This document shows positions 1 to 6,868 of a DNA stretch of 14,237 nucleotides, piece after piece. The DNA is taken from contig DHHG01000245.1 in assembly GCA_002403175.1 (NCBI GenBank), forward strand, positions 1 through 14,237, in the 5' to 3' direction. This DNA comes from Syntrophaceae bacterium UBA4778 (GTDB taxonomy: Bacteria > Desulfobacterota > Syntrophia > Syntrophales > UBA4778). A program made the translations under genes and the position numbers. The first letter of the stretch is position 1, and each line of letters begins with the position of its first letter. Under the pieces are notes generated by a model, which did no database searches, had not been told where the DNA came from, and saw only the letters and a program-made list of their open reading frames with translations.

Positions 1-43
1 TTTTTCAGAGCGCTATAAATTGTATCCATTTGGCAGGTAAGAG

Positions 44-868
44 ATGCTATTTCCCAAGAAATATCATTCTGCCGTCGTTGCGGCAGTTCTAATCCTTATT
101 TCCCTGATAATTCTATCGTTTAATCTAAAGCGCTCAAAAGATGCCGGTTTTTTTAGAAAAGTGATTATGGAGACGGCCTCTCCCTTTGAGTATGCGATAG
201 ATTCCGCAATTCAGGGGACCGGCAATGCATGGAAAAGATACATTTTTCTCGTCGGCCTTGAGGAAGAAAATCGAAATCTGAAAAAGAAAATCGATGTACT
301 AACGAACGAAATTGTCCGATACAGAGAGGGTTATCTTGAGGGTCTGAGATTAAAGGAGCATCTTTCACTTCGCGAGAAAGGCGAATTGCCGATGGTTACC
401 GCGAGGGTAATTAGCAAGGAAGGGACCTCCGTATTTAAAACGATTCTGATCAACAAGGGATCTGTGGACGGAATAAAAATTGGCTTGCCCGTTCTATCAC
501 CCGAAGGAATCGTGGGAAGAATTATGGAGGCATCCTGGAATACATCGAGAGTGCTTCTGATTACTGACTTCAATAGCAATGTAGATGCCCTTATCCAAGG
601 AAGTCGGTCTCAAGGAGTTCTACAGGGTGGAGGTGCAACGGGTTGCATTTTGAAGTACGTTGAGAGATCCGAAGAAATTAAAATAGGCGATCCCGTTTTA
701 ACTTCCGGATTAGGCGGGGTATTCCCAAAAGGACTTCTTCTCGGTACGGTGGTCAATGTAGACAGAAAGAGTTCAGGGCTATTTCAAAAAATAGATGTTT
801 TTCCCGCCGTTTATTTTTCGAGACTCGAAGAGGTCTCTATCGTTCTCGTAAAAGGTAATGATCCATGA
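44..868 (+). CDS. mreC: Rod shape-determining protein MreC
   Basis: MreC is a bitopic inner-membrane protein whose periplasmic part binds PBP2 and helps switch on the elongasome. The 274-residue product has a short basic cytoplasmic start, one hydrophobic segment at about residues 9-27, a charged coiled-coil stretch at about 70-110 (EEENRNLKKKIDVL), and then the glycine- and beta-rich MreC domain from about 115 to 270. Family-like motifs are INKGSVDGI near residue 136 and LLITDFNSNVDALI near 171. The length is normal for the family. The ATG at 44 is preceded by a GGCAGG-like stretch at 32-37. The stop overlaps the mreD start as ATGA, which indicates translational coupling. mreB, the usual upstream partner, is not visible and would lie before the window. 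The gene is intact. Confidence 0.95.
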   Translation: MLFPKKYHSAVVAAVLILISLIILSFNLKRSKDAGFFRKVIMETASPFEYAIDSAIQGTGNAWKRYIFLVGLEEENRNLKKKIDVLTNEIVRYREGYLEGLRLKEHLSLREKGELPMVTARVISKEGTSVFKTILINKGSVDGIKIGLPVLSPEGIVGRIMEASWNTSRVLLITDFNSNVDALIQGSRSQGVLQGGGATGCILKYVERSEEIKIGDPVLTSGLGGVFPKGLLLGTVVNVDRKSSGLFQKIDVFPAVYFSRLEEVSIVLVKGNDP

Positions 869-1362
869 TTTATTATCTTTTCCTGCCAATTTTTGCCTTG
901 TTGCTGCTCGTCTTTCAGACGACTTTTTTAAATCTGTTTTTCATGGGGAAGATTGGGCTGGAGATTTCGTTGATAGTTGTTATTTATGCAGGTTTTTATC
1001 TGGATGAGATCAAGGGAGGTATTTTAGCCATCATTTTAGGATTTTTTTTGGATTGCATCAGCGGTTCGGCTGCTGGGATTTTCACTTTTTTCTATGTTGG
1101 AATTTTTTTTATATCGAAAATTATTTCTTTCCGGGTGTATGCGGAAAGTGAAGCTTTTATCATGATTTTCACTTTTTTTTGCGCTCTGTTAGAGGGGCTG
1201 TTTATCGTTCTTTTGTATAAGATCGGTTTCGGCTTAAATATATTCGCGGATGTAATTAAAACCTTCTTGCCGCAAGCACTTATCGCAGGCGTGTTGAGCC
1301 CTGCTGTCTTTACTATGCTGAATCTTCTAGAGAGGAAAGGGTATGGCGGAGAGTCAAACTAG
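865..1362 (+). CDS. mreD: Rod shape-determining protein MreD
   Basis: MreD is a small integral membrane protein of the elongasome, needed with MreC for rod shape. The 165-residue product is almost entirely hydrophobic, with five or six membrane segments. It carries the family-like stretch GFFLDCISGSAAG at about residues 53-65, where an Asp lies within a membrane helix. The length is typical. Its start overlaps the mreC stop by four bases (ATGA), and its own 3' end overlaps the start of the PBP2 gene by 20 bases, so the three genes are read as one unit. Sequence conservation in MreD is low, so the call rests on hydropathy, size, the short motif and above all the mreC-mreD-mrdA order. Confidence 0.92.
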   Translation: MIYYLFLPIFALLLLVFQTTFLNLFFMGKIGLEISLIVVIYAGFYLDEIKGGILAIILGFFLDCISGSAAGIFTFFYVGIFFISKIISFRVYAESEAFIMIFTFFCALLEGLFIVLLYKIGFGLNIFADVIKTFLPQALIAGVLSPAVFTMLNLLERKGYGGESN

Positions 1363-3265
1363 GCTGACGCGATACGATTCTGGAAAATTCAGACAACGCT
1401 TCAGTATCATTCTCTGGTTTGTTACTATTTCCCTTTCTATCCTGACCGCGCGCTTATGGTATCTTCAGGTCATTAAAGGGGATGAGTTAAGGCAACGATC
1501 TGAGAGCAACCGTGTCAGAATTGTCGAAGTTAAACCAATGCGTGGTACGATTCTGGATACAAACGGTAATATCTTAGCCGCCAATCAGCCTTGTTTCGAT
1601 GTTTCACTGATCCCCGGGAATACAAAAAATGTTAAAACTACACTCCAGATGCTACAGGATTTTTATCGTCAGGAAGGTCTTGAATTGGGCGAAATTGAAG
1701 GATTGGAGCAAATGAAATCCTTTGTTCCCGTAAAATTAGCAAAAAATATCAGTCGAAAAGAGCTTGCTGTTGTCGAGACGCACTCTGTTGATCTTCCGGG
1801 GGTTTCGGTCGAAGTTGTTCCCGTCAGGAGATATCTCTTGGGGGAAATGTCCGCGCATGTACTTGGATATGTAAGCGAGATCAGTCCCGATGAATTGAAG
1901 AATGATACCTCGCGTATCTATAAGCCTGGGGATAGAGTTGGAAAATACGGGATAGAGAAATACCTCGACCGTTACTTGAAAGGGGTTAGTGGCGGAGAAC
2001 ATGTAGAAGTGAATGTTTCGGGAAGACGCGTTCGGGTATTGGGTCACTCAGAGCCCATGCCGGGTGATAATGTGACATTGACTATAGATGGTGATCTGCA
2101 GAAGACAGCCTGGGAAGCGATGGAAGACAAAGTCGGATCAGTCATTGCGATGAATCCGAAAGATGGATCCGTGCTTGCAATGGTCAGCAGACCTTCTTTT
2201 GATCCCAATCTGTTTAATCAGGGTATTCCTGTTTCAGAATGGGAGCGGCTGTCCAAAGATACCATGAGGCCTATGGAAAATAAGGGAATTGCGGGTCAAT
2301 ATCCTCCCGGTTCCACTTATAAGTTAATCGTAGCAGCCGCGGCTTTGCAAGAGGGGCTAATTACTCCGGAAACAGCGTTTAACTGTAATGGATATTTCCC
2401 TTTCGGAAACAGAAGCTTTCGATGCTGGCAAAAGAAGGGACACGGAAGGGTTGATCTTCATCGAGCCATTGTTCAATCCTGTGACGTGTATTTTTATAAT
2501 GTCGGGAGAATGCTTGGCGTTGACAAAATTGCCCAATATGCCTTCGCTTTCGGTTTTGGCAATATTACAGGAATTGATATTTTGGGCGAGAAGAGCGGCA
2601 ATATTCCGACCCGGGAATGGAAGCTACGAAGATTTAAAGTGCCATGGCAACCGGGTGAAACTATTTCGATTGCCATCGGGCAAGGTTTCGTTACTGCTAC
2701 GCCACTTCAATTGGTATCCGCATATAGTGCTATAGCCAACGGAGGAACAATTTATAAGCCTCGATTTATAAAGAGAATAGAAACCGTCGACAGGAGACTG
2801 ATTAAAGAATTTAGTCCCGAGGCAAAAAAAACCGTTCCGGTATCCAAAGAAAATCTGGAGATTTTGCGACGTGCACTTTGGGGAGTATGTAATGAGCCTG
2901 GTGGGACAGCGCATGCTTTGAGTAGGAAGGAGGCAGATGTTGCGGGAAAAACGGGAACAGCACAAGTAGTCGCAATGAAGGATGACAGAAAGGGACCGGC
3001 AGGGTTTCAATACCAGGATCATGCCCTGTTTGTGGCATTTGCACCTATTAACGATCCCGAAATAGCCGTTGTGGTGGTTGTTGAGCATGGCGGACACGGC
3101 GGATCGACTGCTGCACCGGTAGCACGAAAAGTAATCGATGCCTACTTTAAAGCAAAAGCTGAAGCAGGAAAGCCAAAGGAACAGGTGGGGAAAACGGACG
3201 TTGAATCACCTCAGAAGGAGGAGGAAGCAGTTACTGAAATCAATGAAGAGGAATCGGGGGATTGA
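1343..3265 (+). CDS. mrdA: Penicillin-binding protein 2, elongasome transpeptidase
   Basis: PBP2 is the class B transpeptidase that cross-links lateral-wall peptidoglycan in partnership with RodA. The 640-residue protein has a short cytoplasmic N-terminus, one membrane anchor at about residues 20-42, and a pedestal domain carrying the RGTILDTNG motif at 67-75. The transpeptidase domain starts near residue 245. All catalytic motifs are present: SxxK as S324-T-Y-K327 (nucleophile S324), SxN-type as S379-C-D381 (SxD is the usual PBP2 form), and KTG at 536-538 within AGKTGTAQ. The last 35 residues form an acidic, Glu-rich periplasmic tail that looks lineage-specific. The ATG at 1343 is preceded by GAGGAAAGG at 1332-1340, a good ribosome binding site lying inside mreD. 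The stop touches the rodA start region. Confidence 0.96.
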   Translation: MAESQTRLTRYDSGKFRQRFSIILWFVTISLSILTARLWYLQVIKGDELRQRSESNRVRIVEVKPMRGTILDTNGNILAANQPCFDVSLIPGNTKNVKTTLQMLQDFYRQEGLELGEIEGLEQMKSFVPVKLAKNISRKELAVVETHSVDLPGVSVEVVPVRRYLLGEMSAHVLGYVSEISPDELKNDTSRIYKPGDRVGKYGIEKYLDRYLKGVSGGEHVEVNVSGRRVRVLGHSEPMPGDNVTLTIDGDLQKTAWEAMEDKVGSVIAMNPKDGSVLAMVSRPSFDPNLFNQGIPVSEWERLSKDTMRPMENKGIAGQYPPGSTYKLIVAAAALQEGLITPETAFNCNGYFPFGNRSFRCWQKKGHGRVDLHRAIVQSCDVYFYNVGRMLGVDKIAQYAFAFGFGNITGIDILGEKSGNIPTREWKLRRFKVPWQPGETISIAIGQGFVTATPLQLVSAYSAIANGGTIYKPRFIKRIETVDRRLIKEFSPEAKKTVPVSKENLEILRRALWGVCNEPGGTAHALSRKEADVAGKTGTAQVVAMKDDRKGPAGFQYQDHALFVAFAPINDPEIAVVVVVEHGGHGGSTAAPVARKVIDAYFKAKAEAGKPKEQVGKTDVESPQKEEEAVTEINEEESGD

Positions 3266-3270
3266 CCGGA

Positions 3271-4383
3271 ATGAGATTTGATAGGAGATTGATTTTTCAT
3301 TTTGACTGGGTTCTTCTTTTTCTGGTTTTATCTTTGTGTTCCATTTCTCTTTTGAACATGTACAGTGCAGGCACAAGTCTTATAACCAGTAAGGGAGAGA
3401 GCCCGATCTATATTAAGCAGCTTTTCTGGCTCATAATCGGTCTCACTATGATGATCGTGTGCTTTGGGATAGATTATCGTGTTATAAATGAATATGCCTA
3501 TATCATCTATGGTATCAGTCTTGTTTTACTTATCATTCTTTCTTTGTATGGGGAGTTCACGAGAGGAACACAACGCTGGTTTGTCCTAGGCGGATTTTCC
3601 TTCCAACCTTCTGAACTTGCCAAAATCAGTCTCCTTCTGGCTTTGTCCAGGTTCTTCAACGCCAATGAAATCGAAGATGGATATAATCTGAGACAGCTTT
3701 GGTTGCCTTTTCTACTCATGGCAGTGCCCTTTCTTTTAATTATGAAGCAGCCCGATCTGGGGACGGCTATGGTTTTGGTCATTATTTTTGTGTCTACGGT
3801 TTTCTTTGTAGGGATAAAATGGCGGTCCGTTATAATTGTTGCCACTAGCCTTGTTTTATTCATGCCTGTAGCATGGCTTTTTTTAAAAGATTACCAGAAA
3901 GAGAGAATCATGACCTTTCTTAATCCGGAAATGGACCCCTTGGGGGCAGGATATCACATCATCCAATCTATTATCGCTATCGGATCAGGAGGTCTCATTG
4001 GGAAGGGTTTCCTAAAGGGAACTCAGAGTCAATTGCGATTTCTTCCTGAACATCAGACTGATTTCATTTTTTCTGTCTTTGCCGAAGAATGGGGTTTTCT
4101 TGGTGGATTGCTTTTAATTATTTTATTTATGTCCTTAACTTTCTGGGGATTAAAAATAGCGAGGCAGTCGAGAGATTTGCTGGGTACGTTGATAGCTTTC
4201 TCCATTACAATGCTTATCTTTGGAGAGATGCTGGTCAATATAGGGATGGTGTTAGGCATTTTGCCGGTTGTCGGCATTCCGTTGCCCTTTTTCAGCTACG
4301 GTGGCTCCGCGCTGGTTATAATGATGATGGGCATAGGACTACTGCTGAATATAAGCATGCGCAGATTTATGCTCCAACCATGA
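3271..4383 (+). CDS. rodA: Peptidoglycan glycosyltransferase RodA
   Basis: RodA is the SEDS-family polymerase that builds glycan strands from lipid II and works as a pair with PBP2. The 370-residue product has about ten membrane helices. The FtsW/RodA/SpoVE signature is clear near the C-terminus (NIGMVLGILPVVGIPLPFFS followed by YGGSA). The essential SEDS aspartate is most likely D264 in HQTDFIFSVFAEEWG, and MKQPDLGTAM around residue 158 is also typical. Two starts are possible. The ATG at 3271, chosen here, gives the usual MRFDRRL beginning and has GGGGG ten bases upstream. A TTG at 3262 would overlap the PBP2 stop as TTGA and add three residues; atpH in this window does use such a TTGA junction, so that start cannot be excluded. 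The gene is intact. Confidence 0.95.
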   Translation: MRFDRRLIFHFDWVLLFLVLSLCSISLLNMYSAGTSLITSKGESPIYIKQLFWLIIGLTMMIVCFGIDYRVINEYAYIIYGISLVLLIILSLYGEFTRGTQRWFVLGGFSFQPSELAKISLLLALSRFFNANEIEDGYNLRQLWLPFLLMAVPFLLIMKQPDLGTAMVLVIIFVSTVFFVGIKWRSVIIVATSLVLFMPVAWLFLKDYQKERIMTFLNPEMDPLGAGYHIIQSIIAIGSGGLIGKGFLKGTQSQLRFLPEHQTDFIFSVFAEEWGFLGGLLLIILFMSLTFWGLKIARQSRDLLGTLIAFSITMLIFGEMLVNIGMVLGILPVVGIPLPFFSYGGSALVIMMMGIGLLLNISMRRFMLQP

Positions 4384-4396
4384 AATATTAAAAACC

Positions 4397-4402
4397 TATA
4401 AT
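4397..4402 (+). promoter_or_regulatory. Possible -10 element before the first bactofilin
   Basis: A perfect TATAAT lies in the 54-base gap between rodA and the bactofilin start at 4438. No convincing -35 sequence lies 16-18 bases upstream (CCAACC at 4374-4379). If real, this would be a secondary promoter allowing the bactofilin to be made apart from the mre-rodA transcript. AT-rich DNA gives such hexamers by chance, so confidence is low. Confidence 0.25.
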
Positions 4403-4437
4403 TTTTCTTCTGACAGTTGATTCCGAAAAGAGGGTTT

Positions 4438-4875
4438 ATGTTGAGGATTAAAAGAAAAGAAGAATCCGAAAATGAAGTCAGGGCATTTCTGGGGGATGGA
4501 ACAGAATTCACCGGGAAGTTGGTTTTTAAAGGATGTATTCGAATCGACGGCAATTTCAACGGAAACATTATGGGGAATGGATTATTGATTTCCGGTGAGG
4601 GATCGAGAATCGAAGGAGATATTCATGTTGATGACATGGTAATTAGTGGAGATGTTTTTGGCACTATTGAAGCTCAAGATAACGTCGAAATTGAATCAGG
4701 GGGGAAATTCTTCGGGGATATTACTTGCCGGAGAATTGTCGTACAAAAAGGGGCTATCATTGAGGGCAACTGCAGTATGAGAACAATGACCGAACCTTTC
4801 AGGGTGGCCGGTATTGACGATGGACTAGAAATCGAGAAAAGATTTCTCGAAGAAGAATTATCAAAATCTGCCTAG
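4438..4875 (+). CDS. Bactofilin (polymer-forming cytoskeletal protein), copy 1
   Basis: Bactofilins are small cytoskeletal proteins that self-assemble without nucleotide into filaments and often recruit wall-modifying enzymes. The 145-residue product has the typical build: a short hydrophobic/basic N-terminus (MLRIKRK), a central right-handed beta-helix at about residues 16-115 with repeating G-x-I/V spacing (for example ISGDVFGTIEAQDNVEIESG and GAIIEGNC), and an acidic tail after 118. The N-terminal residues resemble the membrane-binding tip described for some bactofilins; that reading is an inference. The ATG at 4438 is preferred over a TTG at 4417 because FLGDGTEFTGKL then sits at the normal distance from the N-terminus; AGAGGG lies three bases upstream. 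It follows rodA by 54 bases in the same direction, so it probably belongs to the elongation operon. Confidence 0.93.
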   Translation: MLRIKRKEESENEVRAFLGDGTEFTGKLVFKGCIRIDGNFNGNIMGNGLLISGEGSRIEGDIHVDDMVISGDVFGTIEAQDNVEIESGGKFFGDITCRRIVVQKGAIIEGNCSMRTMTEPFRVAGIDDGLEIEKRFLEEELSKSA

Positions 4876-5003
4876 GCTAAATTCCGGAAGAGAATTTGAG
4901 AGTGCGATGTGAGAACACTTTCTCATTGCTGCTCGTATAAATAATGGGTGTCTTTCTATCAACCTTTTCGGACTAAAAAAATCTTCAATTTGCGAATGAA
5001 CTA

Positions 5004-5073
5004 GCCCTTTTGGAAAACGCAAAAATGATCTTTAAGCCTGTTAAAAGCAGCATAAAAACTTCCAAAAAAGGGC
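5004..5073. repeat. Interrupted inverted repeat abutting the atp promoter
   Basis: The arm GCCCTTTTGGA at 5004-5014 is complementary to TCCAAAAAAGGGC at 5061-5073, apart from two extra A residues in the second arm. The arms are separated by 46 bases. The second arm ends exactly where the TTGACA -35 hexamer begins. It could be a pair of protein-binding half-sites or a chance repeat in A/T-rich DNA. The spacer is too long, and there is no following T-run, for an intrinsic terminator. Confidence 0.4.
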
Positions 5074-5102
5074 TTGACATTGACGTGTGGTTATGGTTAG
5101 TA
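5074..5102 (+). promoter_or_regulatory. Sigma70-type promoter for the ATP synthase operon
   Basis: A perfect -35 hexamer TTGACA at 5074-5079 is followed after 17 bases by TTAGTA at 5097-5102, which keeps the T, penultimate-region A and overall spacing of a -10 box while matching the consensus only in part. Transcription would start near 5109, giving a leader of about 175 bases before the atpF' start at 5286. It is the best promoter-like sequence in the gap and is correctly placed to drive the seven-gene operon. Confidence 0.55.
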
Positions 5103-5142
5103 CACCTCGATTTCAAGAGGCTCGTAAAAGAAAGGGTAATCC

Positions 5143-5214
5143 ATGCATAATCATAATCGTTTTGGGGGGGTAGCACGGATGTCCGTAATAATTTGCGAAG
5201 ATCATAAACTGTAG
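5143..5214 (+). CDS. Possible 23-codon leader peptide upstream of atpF'
   Basis: An ATG at 5143 opens a 23-codon frame ending in TAG at 5212-5214. It begins MHNHNRFGG and ends ICEDHKL. AAAGGG at 5131-5136 lies six bases upstream and could act as a ribosome binding site. The frame sits between the predicted promoter and an intrinsic terminator that starts 17 bases after its stop, which is the geometry of a translated attenuator leader. No family is recognised and the peptide has no run of a single amino acid codon beyond the two His-Asn pairs. An open frame of this length is common by chance, so this is only a candidate. Confidence 0.25.
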   Translation: MHNHNRFGGVARMSVIICEDHKL

Positions 5215-5231
5215 GAATGTAAATCGATAAG

Positions 5232-5258
5232 CCGGGTGCATATTCACTCGGTTTTTTT
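5232..5258 (+). terminator. Intrinsic terminator in the atp operon leader
   Basis: CCGGGTG at 5232-5238 pairs with CACTCGG at 5245-5251 (seven pairs, one of them G-U) around a six-base loop, and seven T residues follow at 5252-5258. A-U pairs with the preceding AAG can lengthen the stem. It lies inside the leader, 27 bases before the atpF' ATG and downstream of the predicted promoter, so it would cut the transcript at about 150 nt unless read through. It may serve attenuation or end a small RNA. Confidence 0.65.
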
Positions 5259-5285
5259 GAATCAGGTGCATGAGAGGTAATCGGG

Positions 5286-5711
5286 ATGGTAGATTTAAAC
5301 TATACACTGCTTATTCAAATCATCAATTTTCTTGTTCTGATTTTTGTACTCAATTTACTTCTGTATAAGCCTATTTTAAAGATAATGGGAAGACGCCAGG
5401 AAACCATTTCCGCATCTGAAGAAGAAGTAAAAAATTTGAATGAGACAATCGAAGCGAGAATGGCGGAATATGAAGCGAAAATACGCGACGCTAAAGTCAG
5501 TGCAATGGGGCAGCGTAATGAAATTCTGCAGCAGGGGACAGCTGTCGGAAAAGAAATGATGGATGGCGCAAAAAAGGAAATAGCAGGGATGATGGACGAT
5601 TTTCAGCAGAAGCTAAATGCCGAAATGGAGAAGGCGAAAAGCATACTGCATAATCAATCCAAGCTGATTTCTAAAGAAATTGCTGAAAAAGTACTGGGGA
5701 GGAGTATCTAA
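5286..5711 (+). CDS. atpF': F0F1 ATP synthase subunit b' (short b-type stator)
   Basis: This is one half of a b/b' peripheral stalk, which holds the alpha3-beta3 head still against the rotating ring. The 141-residue product has one N-terminal membrane helix (about residues 7-27), then the conserved YKPILKIMGRRQ join, and a long charged helix to the end with no domain break. The shorter length and lack of a leader-like sequence distinguish it from the second b gene just downstream. The ATG at 5286 has GAGAGG at 5272-5277 upstream with eight bases of spacing. The stop TAA shares one base with the next ATG (TAATG), showing tight coupling. It is the first gene of the operon and follows the putative regulated leader. 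Confidence 0.93.
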   Translation: MVDLNYTLLIQIINFLVLIFVLNLLLYKPILKIMGRRQETISASEEEVKNLNETIEARMAEYEAKIRDAKVSAMGQRNEILQQGTAVGKEMMDGAKKEIAGMMDDFQQKLNAEMEKAKSILHNQSKLISKEIAEKVLGRSI

Positions 5712-6322
5712 TGAGATACTTATCTATAAAAGGGCGAAAAGCGCTTTTGTTAATTCAGTCTGGTTTGCCTGCCCTCTTCATGGTTGCATTAATGTCGGGC
5801 ATTGCTTGTGCATCAAGCGGCGGGCATGGAGAAGAACATGGCTCAAAATTGGTTGATTTTGCCTGGCGGGCGGCAAATTTTATTATTCTAGCTTTTTTGC
5901 TGTACAAATATACCTGGGGAAAGATTAAAGGTTTCTTCGATGTGAGGCGTGAAGGGATTAAAACGCAATTGGAAGAGGCTATAGCGGCAAAGGAAGCAGC
6001 AGAAAAGAAGTTTAAAGAATATTCAGATCGTTTAGCGAAGGCCACGGAAGAGATTGGTCAGATTTCGGAAATGATTAAATCGCAGGGCCGCGTTGAAAAG
6101 GAAAAGATAGTTGAGAATGCAAAACTGTCTGCCACAAAAATGAAAGAAGATGCAAGGGCCCGGATGGAGCAGGACCTAAAATCAGCAAGTAATCATCTCC
6201 GGGCAGAGGCTGCCGAATTGTCAGTTAAGATGGCAGAGGATATACTGGTGAAGACCATAAAAGAAACAGACCACGATGTGATGGTTACAGACTTTCTGAA
6301 TAGGATGGTGACACGAAATTGA
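5711..6322 (+). CDS. atpF: F0F1 ATP synthase subunit b with N-terminal leader sequence
   Basis: This is the second b-type stator subunit, pairing with b' to link the membrane sector to the delta subunit. The 203-residue product begins with a basic n-region and a hydrophobic stretch (about residues 11-32) ending in A-C-A-S, which reads like a signal peptide with possible cleavage after A34. A polar segment with GGHGEEHG follows, then a second hydrophobic helix (about 48-66) and a long Lys/Glu/Ala-rich helix to the end. The extra N-terminal segment suits the N-outside topology of b subunits. C33 is preceded by G-I-A, which is not a good lipobox. The 3' end overlaps atpH as TTGA. Confidence 0.93.
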   Translation: MRYLSIKGRKALLLIQSGLPALFMVALMSGIACASSGGHGEEHGSKLVDFAWRAANFIILAFLLYKYTWGKIKGFFDVRREGIKTQLEEAIAAKEAAEKKFKEYSDRLAKATEEIGQISEMIKSQGRVEKEKIVENAKLSATKMKEDARARMEQDLKSASNHLRAEAAELSVKMAEDILVKTIKETDHDVMVTDFLNRMVTRN

Positions 6323-6864
6323 TTACCAGCGGTATTGCCAAGCGGTATGCGCAGGCGCTTTTCGATATAGCGGAAGAGGAAAATAGGTATCAGGATTACT
6401 ATAGCGATCTGAAGCAGTTCTCAGCCATTCTTCATGAGAATGCCAATCTTCATGATTTCTTCGCTAACCCTGTATTCGACAAGGATGAGAAAAAGGCAGT
6501 AATCACGGAGGTTCTAAAGAAAACTGCCGTTTCAGAAACGTCGTGTAATTTTCTTAAATTGCTGGTGGATAAAGGCCGGATAAATCATTTGGGAGAAATT
6601 GAAAGCTGTTATGAACAGCTAATGGACAGTGTTCTAAAAAAAGCGAGAGTGGTCGTTAAAACAGCTTTCGCATTGAGCGATGATATAAAATCAGATCTAA
6701 AAAAGAAGCTGGAAGAAATAACGGGAAAAGACATAGAAATGAACATCGAAGAGGATCGATCGTTAATGGGCGGGATTGTAGTGAAAATCGGCGATACCCT
6801 CTATGACGGAAGCATAAAGGCTCAGCTTAATAATATAAGGGAACTCTTAAGGGAGGAGAAATAA
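6319..6864 (+). CDS. atpH: F0F1 ATP synthase subunit delta
   Basis: The delta subunit sits on top of the F1 head and attaches it to the b/b' stalk. The 181-residue product has the expected N-terminal helical bundle, beginning [17 protein letters not shown], and the C-terminal region with the conserved [18 protein letters not shown] at about residues 149-166. The TTG at 6319 is the likely start: it overlaps the atpF stop as TTGA, has AGGATGGTG about eight bases upstream, and places the conserved SGIAKRYA motif at the normal distance from the N-terminus, while no in-frame ATG lies early enough. The stop is four bases before the atpA ATG. The length is normal and the gene intact. Confidence 0.94.
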   Translation: MITSGIAKRYAQALFDIAEEENRYQDYYSDLKQFSAILHENANLHDFFANPVFDKDEKKAVITEVLKKTAVSETSCNFLKLLVDKGRINHLGEIESCYEQLMDSVLKKARVVVKTAFALSDDIKSDLKKKLEEITGKDIEMNIEEDRSLMGGIVVKIGDTLYDGSIKAQLNNIRELLREEK

Positions 6865-6868
6865 GGGG

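Larger units (their letters stand above)
4876..5285. other. Gene-free 410-base region before the ATP synthase operon
   Basis: No credible protein-coding gene of normal size lies here. The left part (4876-5000) is AT-rich and contains two short hairpins (4879-4897 and 4909-4926) that lack T-runs, so neither is a clear terminator for the elongation operon. An interrupted inverted repeat (5004-5014 with 5061-5073) abuts a sigma70-type promoter (5074-5102). The right part has a possible leader ORF (5143-5214), an intrinsic terminator (5232-5258) and the atpF' ribosome binding site GAGAGG at 5272-5277. A 10-base direct repeat, AATTTGCGAA, occurs at 4987 and 5190. The layout suggests a regulated 5' leader. 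Confidence 0.6.

Noticed and set aside
2..40. Twelve open codons ending in TAA just before mreC, possibly the tail of an upstream gene
   Set aside because: Too short to judge; the residues (ending KLYPFGR) do not resemble a typical MreB C-terminus, and an open frame of this length is expected by chance.
2388..2735. 115-codon plus-strand frame inside the PBP2 gene
   Set aside because: It lies wholly within the conserved transpeptidase domain in another frame, and its translation has no family features.
4879..4926. Two hairpins (AAATTC/GAATTT at 4879-4897 and GTGAGAA/TTCTCAT at 4909-4926) after the first bactofilin as an operon terminator
   Set aside because: Both stems are AT-rich and neither is followed by a T-run, so they do not meet the usual form of an intrinsic terminator.
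4985..5307. Minus-strand frames of 63 and 64 codons across the atp leader
   Set aside because: Low-complexity translations without a family match; they cover the promoter and terminator that better explain the region.
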